From contig VGCA01000006.1 of the NCBI GenBank assembly GCA_016870245.1, positions 1-40,222 of the forward strand: a stretch of DNA of 40,222 bases, read 5' to 3'. The notes beneath the pieces were generated by a model. That model was not told the origin of the DNA. It worked only from the letters and a program-made list of their open reading frames with translations, and did no database searches. Below, piece after piece: positions 1 through 7,851 of this stretch (positions within the stretch are counted from its first letter, which is position 1; each line of letters starts with the position of its first letter). The translations under genes were made by a program, and so were the position numbers. The DNA is from Actinomycetota bacterium. GTDB lineage: Bacteria > Actinomycetota > Acidimicrobiia > IMCC26256 > PALSA-555.

Positions 1-1
1 G

Positions 2-1474
2 GTCACCGTGCTCGAACGGGCGCCGCACCTCGGCGGCACCACGGCGATCTCGGGCGGCGTGGCCTGGATCCCGGCCAGCGACGTCGCCCGGACGGCCGGC
101 GTCGACGACTCCCCCACGGCCGCCCTCACCTACCTGCGCGCCCTCGGCCTGGGCGACTACGACGACGCGCCCGCGACGGTCTTCGCCCACGACGCCGCCC
201 GCGTCGCCCGCACGATCGAGGCGACGACGCCGATCGAGTGGGTGCTCCTGCCCGACTGGCCCGATTACCAGAGCCACCTGCCCGGCGGCCTCGCCGGCGG
301 GCGCTCGATCTGGCCCGCGCCCCTGGCGGCACCGCCCGACCTCGCGCGCCGGATCCAGCCGACCCCCGAGGTCCCGGATCTCCCCGACCTGCCCGTCGTC
401 GCCGACGCGCCGGTCACCGATGCGGTCGTCCTGCGCGGCCCGGTGCGGGGGCGGGCCCTCGTCGCGGGCCTGGCGATGGCGCTGTCCGAGCGCGGCGTCG
501 AGCTGCGCACCGGCGCCCGGGTCCGGCGCCTCGACCTCGATGGCCAAGGCGGGGTGCGCGGGGTCGTGCTGGACCGTGCTGAGTCCGTTCCCGGTGCCGT
601 GGTGCTGGCGACCGGCGGGTTCCAGCACGACGCCGCGCTCGCCCGCACGTTCCTCCCCGCCCCCGGCATCGCTGCCCTCGGCCCGCCGGGCTGCGCGGGC
701 GACGGGTTGCGGATGGCCCTCGGGGCCGGGGCCGCCCTCGGGAACATGGCCGACGCGTGGTGGATGCCCGCCATCCGGGTGCCGGGCGAGACGATCGACG
801 ACGCGCCCTTCTACCGCCCGCTCCACCACGAGCGGGCCCAGCCGGGATCGCTGATGGTGGACCGGGAGGGCCGCCGCTTCGTCGACGAGGCCCAGAACTA
901 CTGCGATGCCGGCCGGGCGATGCTGCGCTTCGATCCCGGCGCGTACGGCTGGCCGGCAGCCCCGGCCTGGCTCGTCTTCGATCGCGCCTACCGGGAGCGG
1001 ACCGCCGTCGGGCCCCTCGCCCCCGGCGGCGACGACCCCGACTGGCTGATCCGGGCCGCTTCCGTGGCCGAGCTGGGCGCGGCGATCGGGGTCGATCCCG
1101 CCACGCTCACCGCCACCGTCGACCGGTTCAACCGGTTCGCGGCGGCCGGCCACGATCCCGACTTCGGCCGTGGCGCGCACCCCTACGACCGCTGGATCGG
1201 CGACGCCGCCGCGCCACATCCGAACCTCGCCCCGCTGGGCGCCGCGCCCTTCTACGCGCTCGAGGTGCTCCCCGGCTGCCTCGGGACCAAGGGCGGCCCC
1301 CGCACCGATGTCGACGGGCGGGTGCTGCGCGCCGACGGTGCATCGATCCCCGGCCTGTTCGCGGCGGGCAACGCCGCGGCGAGCCCGTTCGGCATCGGGA
1401 CGCCCGGGGGTGGCGGGACGATCGGGCCCGCCCTCGTCTTCGGCACCCGCGCAGGAGAGGCGGCAGCCACGTGA
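2..1474 (+). CDS. FAD-dependent oxidoreductase, 3-ketosteroid dehydrogenase-like (5' partial)
   Basis: The reading frame enters from the left edge, so the first part of the FAD-binding fold (GxGxxG) is missing; about 490 residues are visible. It opens at the adenine-ribose-binding acidic residue and the following glycines (VTVLERAPHLGGTTAISGG), has VLATGGF in the middle (near 597-620), and ends with a second flavin-contact block (GLFAAGNAAASPFG, then TPGGGGTIGPA). This is the fold of fumarate reductase/KstD flavoproteins, which dehydrogenate alpha,beta to a carbonyl or reduce enones. In true 3-ketosteroid delta1-dehydrogenases a tyrosine (Tyr487 of the Rhodococcus enzyme, in the block YPGAG) is catalytic; the equivalent block here reads TPGGG, so a different substrate or reaction is likely (inference). 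The stop overlaps the GTG start of the Rieske gene by four bases, so the two are probably translated together. Confidence 0.82.
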   Translation, partial: VTVLERAPHLGGTTAISGGVAWIPASDVARTAGVDDSPTAALTYLRALGLGDYDDAPATVFAHDAARVARTIEATTPIEWVLLPDWPDYQSHLPGGLAGGRSIWPAPLAAPPDLARRIQPTPEVPDLPDLPVVADAPVTDAVVLRGPVRGRALVAGLAMALSERGVELRTGARVRRLDLDGQGGVRGVVLDRAESVPGAVVLATGGFQHDAALARTFLPAPGIAALGPPGCAGDGLRMALGAGAALGNMADAWWMPAIRVPGETIDDAPFYRPLHHERAQPGSLMVDREGRRFVDEAQNYCDAGRAMLRFDPGAYGWPAAPAWLVFDRAYRERTAVGPLAPGGDDPDWLIRAASVAELGAAIGVDPATLTATVDRFNRFAAAGHDPDFGRGAHPYDRWIGDAAAPHPNLAPLGAAPFYALEVLPGCLGTKGGPRTDVDGRVLRADGASIPGLFAAGNAAASPFGIGTPGGGGTIGPALVFGTRAGEAAAT

Positions 1475-2829
1475 GCGACACACCCACGACCCACGGCGCC
1501 ACCGGCTACCAACGGGTCCTCGATTCCGACGTGCACCCGGCGCCGGCATCGCTGCGGGACCACGGCCAGGTCGACCTCGGGACCGGAGGCGTGTCCCGCG
1601 CCCGCTACGTCGATGCCGACTTCCAGCGGCTCGAGCACGAGCACCTGTGGTCGCGCGTGTGGCAGATGGCCTGTCGCGAGGAGCAGCTCGCCGAGCCCGG
1701 ACGCGTCGTCGTGTACGAGGTCGGGGACCTCTCGCTCCTCGTGCTGCGCACCGGCGCCGGGACCATCCGGGCGTTCCACAACTCGTGCGTCCACCGCGGC
1801 ACCCAGCTGCGCACCGCCGACGGCACCGTGGAGCGCCTGCGCTGCCCCTTCCACGGTTTCACCTGGGACCTCGACGGCGCGCTCTGCGAGCTCCCGTGTG
1901 CATGGGACTTCCCCCACGTCGACCCCGACGCGCTGCGCCTCCCCGAGGTCCGAGTCGCGACCTGGGGCGGGTTCGTCTTCGTGAACCCCGACCCCGACGC
2001 AAGCTCGCTCGACGAGTTCCTCGGGTCCCTTCCCACGCACTTCGCCCGCTTCCCGCTCGAGGACCGCTTCACCACCGCGCACGTGGCCAAGGTGCTCGAC
2101 TGCAACTGGAAGGTCGGGCTCGAGGCGTTCCTCGAGGCGTTCCACACGTTCGCCGTCCATCCCCAGCTCGTCACCACCAGCGGCGACACGATCACCCAGT
2201 ACGACGTGCCCCCCGACGAGCGCTGGAGCCGGATGGTCACGCCGGTCGGCGTCCCGAGCGAGCACGTGACCCGCGTGGTCGATGACCCCGAGATCCTGCG
2301 CAGCATGCTCATCACCCGCGACGACGCCGAGGTGGCGATCCCGGAAGGGTCGACCGTGCGCGCGGTGCTCGCCCACCGCGTCCGCACCGACCTCGCGACC
2401 CGCACCGGGCGCGACTTCTCCGACCTGTCCGACGCCGAGGCGATCGACGGCATCGAGTACTTCCTCTTCCCCAACTTCGTGCCGTGGGCCGGCTTCTTGA
2501 CCCCGCTCGTCTACCGGTTCCGTCCCTGGGGCGACGACCCCGGGCGCTGCCTCATGGAGGTCATGCTCCTCGAGCCGCTCCCCGCCGGTACCCGCCCGGC
2601 ACCGGCACCCCTCCACTTCCTCCACGACGGCGAGGGCTTCGCCGACGCGCCGGAGCTCGGCTACCTGGGCCCGATCCTCGACCAGGACACCCGCACCGTC
2701 GCGCGGGTCCAGCGGGGGCTGCGCGCGTCGCCGCGCACCGAGACCGTGCTCGCCCACACCCAGGAGGTGCGCATCCGCCACTTCCACCGGCTGCTCGAGG
2801 AGTACCTCCCGACCGACCCGGCGACCTGA
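1471..2829 (+). CDS. Rieske non-heme iron ring-hydroxylating oxygenase, alpha-type subunit
   Basis: A 452-residue protein starting at GTG 1471, which overlaps the previous stop (GTGA). The Rieske [2Fe-2S] ligands are Cys106-x-His108 and Cys125-x-x-His128 (CVHR and CPFH). The catalytic mononuclear iron site is read in NWKVGLEAFLEAFHTFAVH: His225 and His230 with bridging Glu222. A bridging Asp is more usual, but Glu occurs in monooxygenase- and demethylase-like members. Known family role: O2-dependent hydroxylation or demethylation, with electrons from a separate reductase. No ferredoxin or reductase gene lies nearby, so a shared electron chain is presumed. Position between a KstD-like flavoprotein and an acyl-CoA ligase suggests a ring or side-chain oxidation step. 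It is clearly related in architecture to the second Rieske protein at 32926-34260. Substrate unknown. Confidence 0.93.
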   Translation: MSDTPTTHGATGYQRVLDSDVHPAPASLRDHGQVDLGTGGVSRARYVDADFQRLEHEHLWSRVWQMACREEQLAEPGRVVVYEVGDLSLLVLRTGAGTIRAFHNSCVHRGTQLRTADGTVERLRCPFHGFTWDLDGALCELPCAWDFPHVDPDALRLPEVRVATWGGFVFVNPDPDASSLDEFLGSLPTHFARFPLEDRFTTAHVAKVLDCNWKVGLEAFLEAFHTFAVHPQLVTTSGDTITQYDVPPDERWSRMVTPVGVPSEHVTRVVDDPEILRSMLITRDDAEVAIPEGSTVRAVLAHRVRTDLATRTGRDFSDLSDAEAIDGIEYFLFPNFVPWAGFLTPLVYRFRPWGDDPGRCLMEVMLLEPLPAGTRPAPAPLHFLHDGEGFADAPELGYLGPILDQDTRTVARVQRGLRASPRTETVLAHTQEVRIRHFHRLLEEYLPTDPAT

Positions 2830-2831
2830 CC

Positions 2832-4448
2832 GTGCCGATCGCCCTCCGCCTCGCCTCGCCGACCACCGCGCTCACCGAGACGACCATCGGCGACATCGTG
2901 CGCCGGGCGGCCACGGAGGCACCCGACACGGTGGCGCTGGTCGACGGCGTGGCCGAACCCGCCGAGCGGGTGCGCTGGACGTACGCCGAGCTCCTGGCCC
3001 GGGCCGAGGCCCTCGCCCGGGGCCTCCTCGCGGACTTCGCGCCCGGCGACCGGCTCGCGGTCGCCCTGCCCACCACGCCCGAGTCGCTGCTGTGCACCTA
3101 CGCCGCCGCGCTCGCCGGTCTGGTGGTCGTTCCCGTGAACCCGTTGCTGCGGCCGGGCGAGCTGGCGCACGTCCTCGGGCAGTCGGGTGCCGCCGGCATC
3201 GTCTGCGGCGACGCGCACCGTGACTACGACCTCGCCGGCGTCGTCGCCGAGGTGCGCGGCGCCCTCCCCGCGCTCCGCACGCAGCTCCCGGTCGCCGACC
3301 TCGACGCGCGTGCGGCGGCCGGCGACCCGCGGCGGGCGCTCCCGGTCGTGTCGCCACACGACGTCGCCCAGATCGTCTACACGTCGGGGACCACCGGCGC
3401 CCCCAAGGGCGCCTGCCTCTCGCATCACGGGATGACCCATGCCGCCCGCGCCGGGGCCCGGCGGTTCGCGATCCAGGCGGGGGACGTGTACGTGAATCCG
3501 CTCCCGACCTTCCACGTGGGCGGACAGGGCGTCGCGTTCTCGCTCGCCGACTCGCACGCCACCAACGTGATGGTCCGCACGTTCGACCCCGGGCTGGTGC
3601 TGGACGTCATCGAGTCGGAGCACGCCACGCTGATGGTCGGAGTGCCGACCATGCTCGGTGCGCTGCTCGACGAGCAGGCCGCGCGCCCCCGCGACCTGTC
3701 GTCGCTGCGCGCCGTCTCGTCGGGCGGAGCCGTCGTCCGCGCCGACCTGGTGCGGCGGGTCCGGACCGAGATGGGCGCGTCCGTCACGGTGGTCTTCGGA
3801 CAGACCGAGTGCTGCGGGTTCGCCACCCAGACGCACCTCGACGACCCACCCGAGGTGATCGAGGCCACGCTCGGCACCGGACTCGACGGCATCGACGTGC
3901 GGGTGGTCGACCCCACGACCGGCGCCGTCATGGAGACCGGCGTCGACGGCGAGCTCGAGGTGCGCGGCCCCAACGTGATGCTCGGCTACCACGAGCAGCC
4001 CGACGCCACGGCCGCGGCCTTCCACGACGGGTGGCTCCGCACCGGCGACCTCATGACCATGGACGACCGTGGCTACCTGCGGATCACCGGGCGACTCAAG
4101 GACATGATCGTCACGGGAGGCGTCAACGTCTACGCCGCGGAGGTGGAGGCCGCGATCGCCGGCGACCCCGCGGTGGCCGAGGTCGCGGTCTTCGGCGTCG
4201 CGGACGAGCACTGGGGCGAACGGGTCGTCGCGGCCGTGCGCTTCGTGGATCCCCCGGCCGACGAGTCGGCCGCGCTCGCCCGGGTCGGCGCCGGACTCGT
4301 CGACCGCCTGGCACCGCACAAGCGTCCGAAGCAGTGGCTCGCGGTCGACGCGATGCCGGTCACGCCGTACGGGAAGGTGCAGAAGTTCCGGCTGCGCGAG
4401 CGGCTCGCAGGGCCTCGGCCTCGGGGGGAAGGGGCTGGCGGAACCTGA
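2832..4448 (+). CDS. Acyl-CoA synthetase / AMP-dependent ligase
   Basis: A 538-residue member of the adenylate-forming superfamily; GTG 2832 lies two bases after the Rieske stop. Landmarks: the P-loop TSGTTGAPKG (184-193), VFGQTECCG (321-329, the aromatic-or-Gly-T-E adenine motif), TGDL (404-407), hinge GRLKDMI (420-426) and the C-terminal catalytic lysine in PYGKVQK (about Lys515). It should activate a carboxylic acid to acyl-AMP and then acyl-CoA in the cytoplasm. The length suits medium/long-chain or steroid side-chain CoA ligases (FadD class), but the acid is not known. It is the last gene of the left operon. Its last 89 bases overlap, antisense, the end of the MpaB-like gene. An unrelated CoA ligase class is unlikely given the complete motif set. 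Confidence 0.93.
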   Translation: MPIALRLASPTTALTETTIGDIVRRAATEAPDTVALVDGVAEPAERVRWTYAELLARAEALARGLLADFAPGDRLAVALPTTPESLLCTYAAALAGLVVVPVNPLLRPGELAHVLGQSGAAGIVCGDAHRDYDLAGVVAEVRGALPALRTQLPVADLDARAAAGDPRRALPVVSPHDVAQIVYTSGTTGAPKGACLSHHGMTHAARAGARRFAIQAGDVYVNPLPTFHVGGQGVAFSLADSHATNVMVRTFDPGLVLDVIESEHATLMVGVPTMLGALLDEQAARPRDLSSLRAVSSGGAVVRADLVRRVRTEMGASVTVVFGQTECCGFATQTHLDDPPEVIEATLGTGLDGIDVRVVDPTTGAVMETGVDGELEVRGPNVMLGYHEQPDATAAAFHDGWLRTGDLMTMDDRGYLRITGRLKDMIVTGGVNVYAAEVEAAIAGDPAVAEVAVFGVADEHWGERVVAAVRFVDPPADESAALARVGAGLVDRLAPHKRPKQWLAVDAMPVTPYGKVQKFRLRERLAGPRPRGEGAGGT

Positions 4449-5346
4449 CCCCGGCCGGCGGCGGAGCATCCACCCGGATCAGGGCGAGTCGCCACGAGGG
4501 CGATGATCCCAACGAGGCGCGCAACGCCCTCGTCACGAACCGTCCGAGCGGCACTGCTCCGGGTCGGGTCCGGACTCCGATCACCTCGCGGATCCGGGGT
4601 GGCAGCGTGGCGACCGCGGCCCGGAAGAGGAAGCCGTAGACGAGGCGCACCCCGAACGGGAGGGGCGGGCGGCGTAGGAAGTCGATCGCCTCGCGCTGAC
4701 CCGGCGACGGGGCCAGCGCCGGGTGCTCGGCGATCCACCGCTCGAGCTCGGCCGCGGTCTCGGGGAGCGGCGCCGCGTGGTGGAGCGCCCCGAGCCGGGC
4801 CTGCTCCCGCGCGTACCGGTCGGCGTCCCCCGGGGCGAGCGGCTGCGCGCCGTAGACCTCGTAGGCGACGAGGAACGACTCCGCGAGCGAGTTGTGCACC
4901 CACGCGGCCATGTCGGGGGCGTCGGCGTCGTACGGCTCGGCCCGGTGCGAGAGCCCCTGCACCGGACGGTGGCGGCGGCGCACCGTGGCGATCGCGTGCC
5001 CTACCTCGGGCATGGCCCCGAAGGCGGTCGCGGTGACGTAGGCGGCGGTCCGCGACAGCCGCCCGAGCGGGTCGTTGCGGTAACGCGAGTGGTCGGACAC
5101 GCCGGCGGCGACCTCGGGGTGGGCGGCCTGCGCCAGCAGCGCCCGGATCCCCCCGATGAACGCCGAGGAGTCGCCGATCACCCGCCACGCGACCGACTCC
5201 GGGCCGAAGACCCCGGGGTCGCCCGGAAACGACAGCGTGTGCTCCAGCGGGGGCGGAACGTGCGAGAACAGGCCGTTGGTCGCCGCGACGACGCGGGCCT
5301 TCACGGCATCCAGGGGCCCAGAGGAGAAGCGCACGGGACCATGCAA
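4360..5346 (-). CDS. MpaB/DUF2236-family oxygenase-like protein
   Basis: About 328 residues on the minus strand, convergent with and overlapping the acyl-CoA synthetase by 89 bases. Characteristic blocks of the DUF2236 family (latex-clearing protein and MpaB relatives) are visible: DPLGRLSRT (92-100) followed by an FG, RRHRPVQG (124-131), and WVHNSLAESFL (149-159). In characterised relatives histidines bind a b-type heme and the protein oxidises isoprenoid double bonds; MpaB-like proteins of this clade are mostly uncharacterised. The start is uncertain: TTG 5346 gives the longest form, while in-frame GTG codons at 5334 and 5304 are as good and family similarity only becomes clear near residue 25. 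It is transcribed away from the thiolase-like gene, sharing a short divergent region. The local context (thiolase, ligase) suggests lipid or terpenoid chemistry, which is inference. Confidence 0.8.
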   Translation of the reverse strand: MHGPVRFSSGPLDAVKARVVAATNGLFSHVPPPLEHTLSFPGDPGVFGPESVAWRVIGDSSAFIGGIRALLAQAAHPEVAAGVSDHSRYRNDPLGRLSRTAAYVTATAFGAMPEVGHAIATVRRRHRPVQGLSHRAEPYDADAPDMAAWVHNSLAESFLVAYEVYGAQPLAPGDADRYAREQARLGALHHAAPLPETAAELERWIAEHPALAPSPGQREAIDFLRRPPLPFGVRLVYGFLFRAAVATLPPRIREVIGVRTRPGAVPLGRFVTRALRASLGSSPSWRLALIRVDAPPPAGVRFRQPLPPEAEALRAARAAGTSAPSRTA

Positions 5347-5379
5347 CGCCTCGGGGGCGGATTGCTTCCCCCTGCCCGC

Positions 5380-5385
5380 TACGGT
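5380..5385 (+). promoter_or_regulatory. -10-like hexamer TACGGT, near-leaderless start at 5394
   Basis: TACGGT ends eight bases before ATG 5394, so transcription would begin within a base or two of the start codon. No convincing -35 and no Shine-Dalgarno is seen. One of eleven such sites in the window. Confidence 0.45.
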
Positions 5386-5393
5386 GCGCGCCG

Positions 5394-6881
5394 ATGACGA
5401 CGAGCCTGTTCCCCGACCTCGACCCCCGCACTCCCGTGATCGCGGGCGTCGGCGTGGCCACCCAGTCGGTCGACGAACCGGGCGGGGGCGCCGAGGCCAT
5501 CGAGCTGATGCTGGCCGCCACCCGCGCCGCCGCGGCCGACGCCGGGTCCGACGCGATCCTCGCGGAGGTCGGCCGCATCGCCGTCCCGGCCGGGAACTGG
5601 CGCTACTCCGACCCCGGACGGCTGGTCGCCGAGCGGATCGGGGCCCCGGCCGCGCGGACGAGCCTCGTGCAGGTGGGGATCCCCCAGCAGACGCTGTTCG
5701 ACGACGCGTACCTCGCCGTGCGCGATGGCGGCCTCGACGTCGCGCTCGTGGTCGGTGGCGAGGCGATGCGCCGGGCCACCCTGGCCCGGCGGGCAGGCGT
5801 GGAGGCCGCGGAGACCGAGCAGACGGGCGTCGCCCCCGACGACCTCCAGCAACCGTCGAGCGAGATCATCACGAAGACCGAGATCGAGGGCGGCATCGCC
5901 AGCGCCATGGCCCCGTTCGCGATCATCGACAACGCGCTGCGTGCCCACGAGGGCCGCACGATCGCCGAGCACCGCGACGAGATCGCCCGGCTCTGCGCCG
6001 GCTTCAGCCGGGTCGCGTCGACCAACCCGCACGCCGCCTTCCCGACCCCACGCGACGAGGCGTTCCTGCGGGAGCCGAGCGAGAGGAACCGCCCGATGGC
6101 GTTCCCGTACAACAAGTGGCACTGCGCGCAGATGAACGTCGACCAGGCCGGTGCGATCCTGATCTGCAGCCTCGCCGCGGCGCGCCGCCTCGGCATCGAC
6201 GCGTCGCGCGTCGTGTTCCCACAGGTCGCGCTCGAGTCGAGCCTGTCGGTCCCCGTCTCGCAGCGGGCCCACATCCACCGCTGGCCGTCGATGGAGGTGC
6301 TGGGCGCCGCGGCCGAGGCCCATCTCGGATACGCCCTCACCGACATCGAGCCCGTGGAGATCTACAGCTGCTTCCCCGCCGCCGTGCGCGTGCAGCAGCG
6401 CGCGCTCGGGCTGCCGACCGACGGTGTCCCGACCATCACCGGCGGCGAGGCGTTCGCCGGCGGCCCCTGGAACAACTTCGTGCTCCAGACCACGGCGGCG
6501 ATGGTCGAGCAGGTCCGCACCACCCCGGGACGGCCGGGGCTGGTGACGACCCTGAGCGGCCTGATGAACAAGCCGGGGCTGGCGGTGTACTCCACGGAGC
6601 CCGGGGACCGGCCGCTGCTGGTCGCCGACCTGGTCGACGCGGCCACCGGGGCCACCGAGCGGCGCACGGTGCGCGAGGGCTACGCGGGTCCGGCCACCGT
6701 GGTCACCTACACGGTCTTCTACGACGGCCAGACGCCGGTGCGCACGACCGTCATCGCCGACACTGCCGACGGTGACCGCTGCGTGGCCCAGTGCGCCGAC
6801 CCCGAGCTCGCCGAGCGCGTGACCCGCGAGGAGCTCTGCGGCCGCCCGATCACGGTCGCCGGCACCACCTTCACCGCCTGA
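5394..6881 (+). CDS. Thiolase-like protein (TLP1-type acetyl-CoA acetyltransferase homologue)
   Basis: A 495-residue thiolase-superfamily protein. The nucleophile loop that normally carries the acyl-accepting Cys reads VGIPQQT (94-100), with no Cys. The HENPA-type histidine motif is replaced by YSCFPAAV (324-331), the HPxG-type motif by GGEAFAGGPWNN (350-361), and the C-terminal Cys-Gly motif by SGLMNKPG (388-395). HCAQMNVDQAGA (243-254) is typical of the thiolase-like clade found in mycobacteria. About 90 extra residues after position 405 fit the additional C-terminal domain of type-1 thiolase-like proteins. Known relatives of this type bind CoA esters but may lack classical thiolase activity; the real reaction here is unknown. 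It is preceded by a near-leaderless promoter and stands alone, with the next gene 110 bases on. Confidence 0.85.
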   Translation: MTTSLFPDLDPRTPVIAGVGVATQSVDEPGGGAEAIELMLAATRAAAADAGSDAILAEVGRIAVPAGNWRYSDPGRLVAERIGAPAARTSLVQVGIPQQTLFDDAYLAVRDGGLDVALVVGGEAMRRATLARRAGVEAAETEQTGVAPDDLQQPSSEIITKTEIEGGIASAMAPFAIIDNALRAHEGRTIAEHRDEIARLCAGFSRVASTNPHAAFPTPRDEAFLREPSERNRPMAFPYNKWHCAQMNVDQAGAILICSLAAARRLGIDASRVVFPQVALESSLSVPVSQRAHIHRWPSMEVLGAAAEAHLGYALTDIEPVEIYSCFPAAVRVQQRALGLPTDGVPTITGGEAFAGGPWNNFVLQTTAAMVEQVRTTPGRPGLVTTLSGLMNKPGLAVYSTEPGDRPLLVADLVDAATGATERRTVREGYAGPATVVTYTVFYDGQTPVRTTVIADTADGDRCVAQCADPELAERVTREELCGRPITVAGTTFTA

Positions 6882-6978
6882 TCCCCGGCGCGTCGCGCTC
6901 CCGCGGGTGCCCGCGCGTCCGCCGCGATGATCCCCGTGGGGACCAGCACCGGCCCGCGCGGCCGACACGCACGCGTGC

Positions 6979-6984
6979 CAGACT
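6979..6984 (+). promoter_or_regulatory. -10-like hexamer CAGACT, leaderless start at 6992
   Basis: CAGACT is followed by seven bases and GTG 6992, with no Shine-Dalgarno. The invariant -10 A (position 2) and T (position 6) are present. The 110-base gap 6882-6991 holds nothing else that I recognise. Confidence 0.4.
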
Positions 6985-6991
6985 CCCCCGG

Positions 6992-7840
6992 GTGAGCACC
7001 GTGCACATCGCCACCGGGGCCGGGCGCGGCATGGGTCGGGCCTGCGCCGACCGCCTCGCTCCCACCGCCGACGTCCTCGTCGTCGTCGACCGCGACGAGA
7101 CCGCGCTCGGCGCGGCGGCCGACGCCCTCGCGGGCTCCGCGGCGCGCATCGTCCCCGTCACGCTCGACGTGACCGACGCGGCGGCCGTCGCGGCCCTCGC
7201 CGACCAGGTCCAGGGACTCGGCGACCTCAGCGGGGTCGCCCACGCGGCGGGCATCTCCCCCACCATGGCCGACTGGCGGGCGGTGCTGGACGTCGATCTC
7301 GTGGGCACGGCGCTGCTGATCGACGCGCTCACCCCCCTCGTCACCCCGGGCACCGCGATGGTGTGCTTCGCGTCGATGGCCGCGCACCTGATGGGCCTGG
7401 CGGGTCCGACCGACCCCGCGATCGACGCCGTGCTCGACGACCCACGCGCGCCCGACTTCCTCGAGCGGATGCGCGAGGCGGGCGGCGAGGGCATCGAGGA
7501 GCCCGGGATCGCCTACTCGTACGCGAAGCGCGGTGTGCAGCGGCTCGTGCGCCGCACCGCGATCGCGTGGGGCCCCCGGGGCGGGCGGATCAACTCGATG
7601 TCGCCCGGTCTCATCGACACACCGATGGGGCGCCAGGAGTTCGACCATCAGCCGGTGATGGCGGTCATGCTGGAGCAGACGCCGTTGCGGCGCGAAGGCT
7701 CGGCCGACGAGCTCGCCGCGGTGGTGGCCTTCCTCTGCAGCCCCGAGGCCGGCTACGTGAGCGGCACCGACGTGCTGGTCGACGGCGGCTGCGTCGCCGC
7801 GATGGAGGCCATGGTGGCCGGGCCGACCCCCGGCGGCTGA
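6992..7840 (+). CDS. SDR oxidoreductase, coniferyl-alcohol/3-alpha-HSD-like
   Basis: A 282-residue classical-type short-chain dehydrogenase. The cofactor loop is TGAGRGMG (8-15), Asp33 after the second strand favours NAD(H), and the catalytic residues are Ser128 and Tyr175-x-x-x-Lys179. About 46 residues separate Ser and Tyr instead of the usual 12-13. Such an insertion is known in the 3-alpha-hydroxysteroid dehydrogenase/carbonyl reductase and coniferyl-alcohol dehydrogenase group, which supports that assignment. The C-terminus GTDVLVDGG is normal for the family. Expected role: reversible oxidation of a secondary alcohol to a ketone in the cytoplasm. It is a single-gene unit with a leaderless GTG start and ends six bases before the convergent LLM gene. 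Confidence 0.9.
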   Translation: MSTVHIATGAGRGMGRACADRLAPTADVLVVVDRDETALGAAADALAGSAARIVPVTLDVTDAAAVAALADQVQGLGDLSGVAHAAGISPTMADWRAVLDVDLVGTALLIDALTPLVTPGTAMVCFASMAAHLMGLAGPTDPAIDAVLDDPRAPDFLERMREAGGEGIEEPGIAYSYAKRGVQRLVRRTAIAWGPRGGRINSMSPGLIDTPMGRQEFDHQPVMAVMLEQTPLRREGSADELAAVVAFLCSPEAGYVSGTDVLVDGGCVAAMEAMVAGPTPGG

Positions 7841-7851
7841 GCCCGGTCAGC
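7836..7851. terminator. Short inverted repeat across a convergent stop/stop junction
   Basis: GCTGA at 7836-7840 and TCAGC at 7847-7851 pair around a 6-base loop, and each arm contains the stop codon of one of the two convergent genes. At five base pairs it is too short to be called a terminator with confidence. Confidence 0.25.

Noticed and set aside
757-1470. Open frame upstream of the Rieske start, continuous with it
   Set aside because: It lies over the flavoprotein gene in another frame, is a run of Arg/Pro/Ala typical of GC-rich shadows, and the Rieske homology begins only after GTG 1471.
1252-2787. 511-residue minus-strand open frame opposite the Rieske gene
   Set aside because: It has no recognisable motif and is explained by the codon bias of the real gene on the other strand.
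2661-4469. 602-residue minus-strand open frame under the acyl-CoA synthetase
   Set aside because: It is low-complexity and has no motifs, while the plus frame has a complete adenylate-forming motif set.
5386-5393. Possible ribosome-binding site before the thiolase-like gene
   Set aside because: The bases GCGCGCCG have no purine-rich match; a near-leaderless start is the simpler reading.
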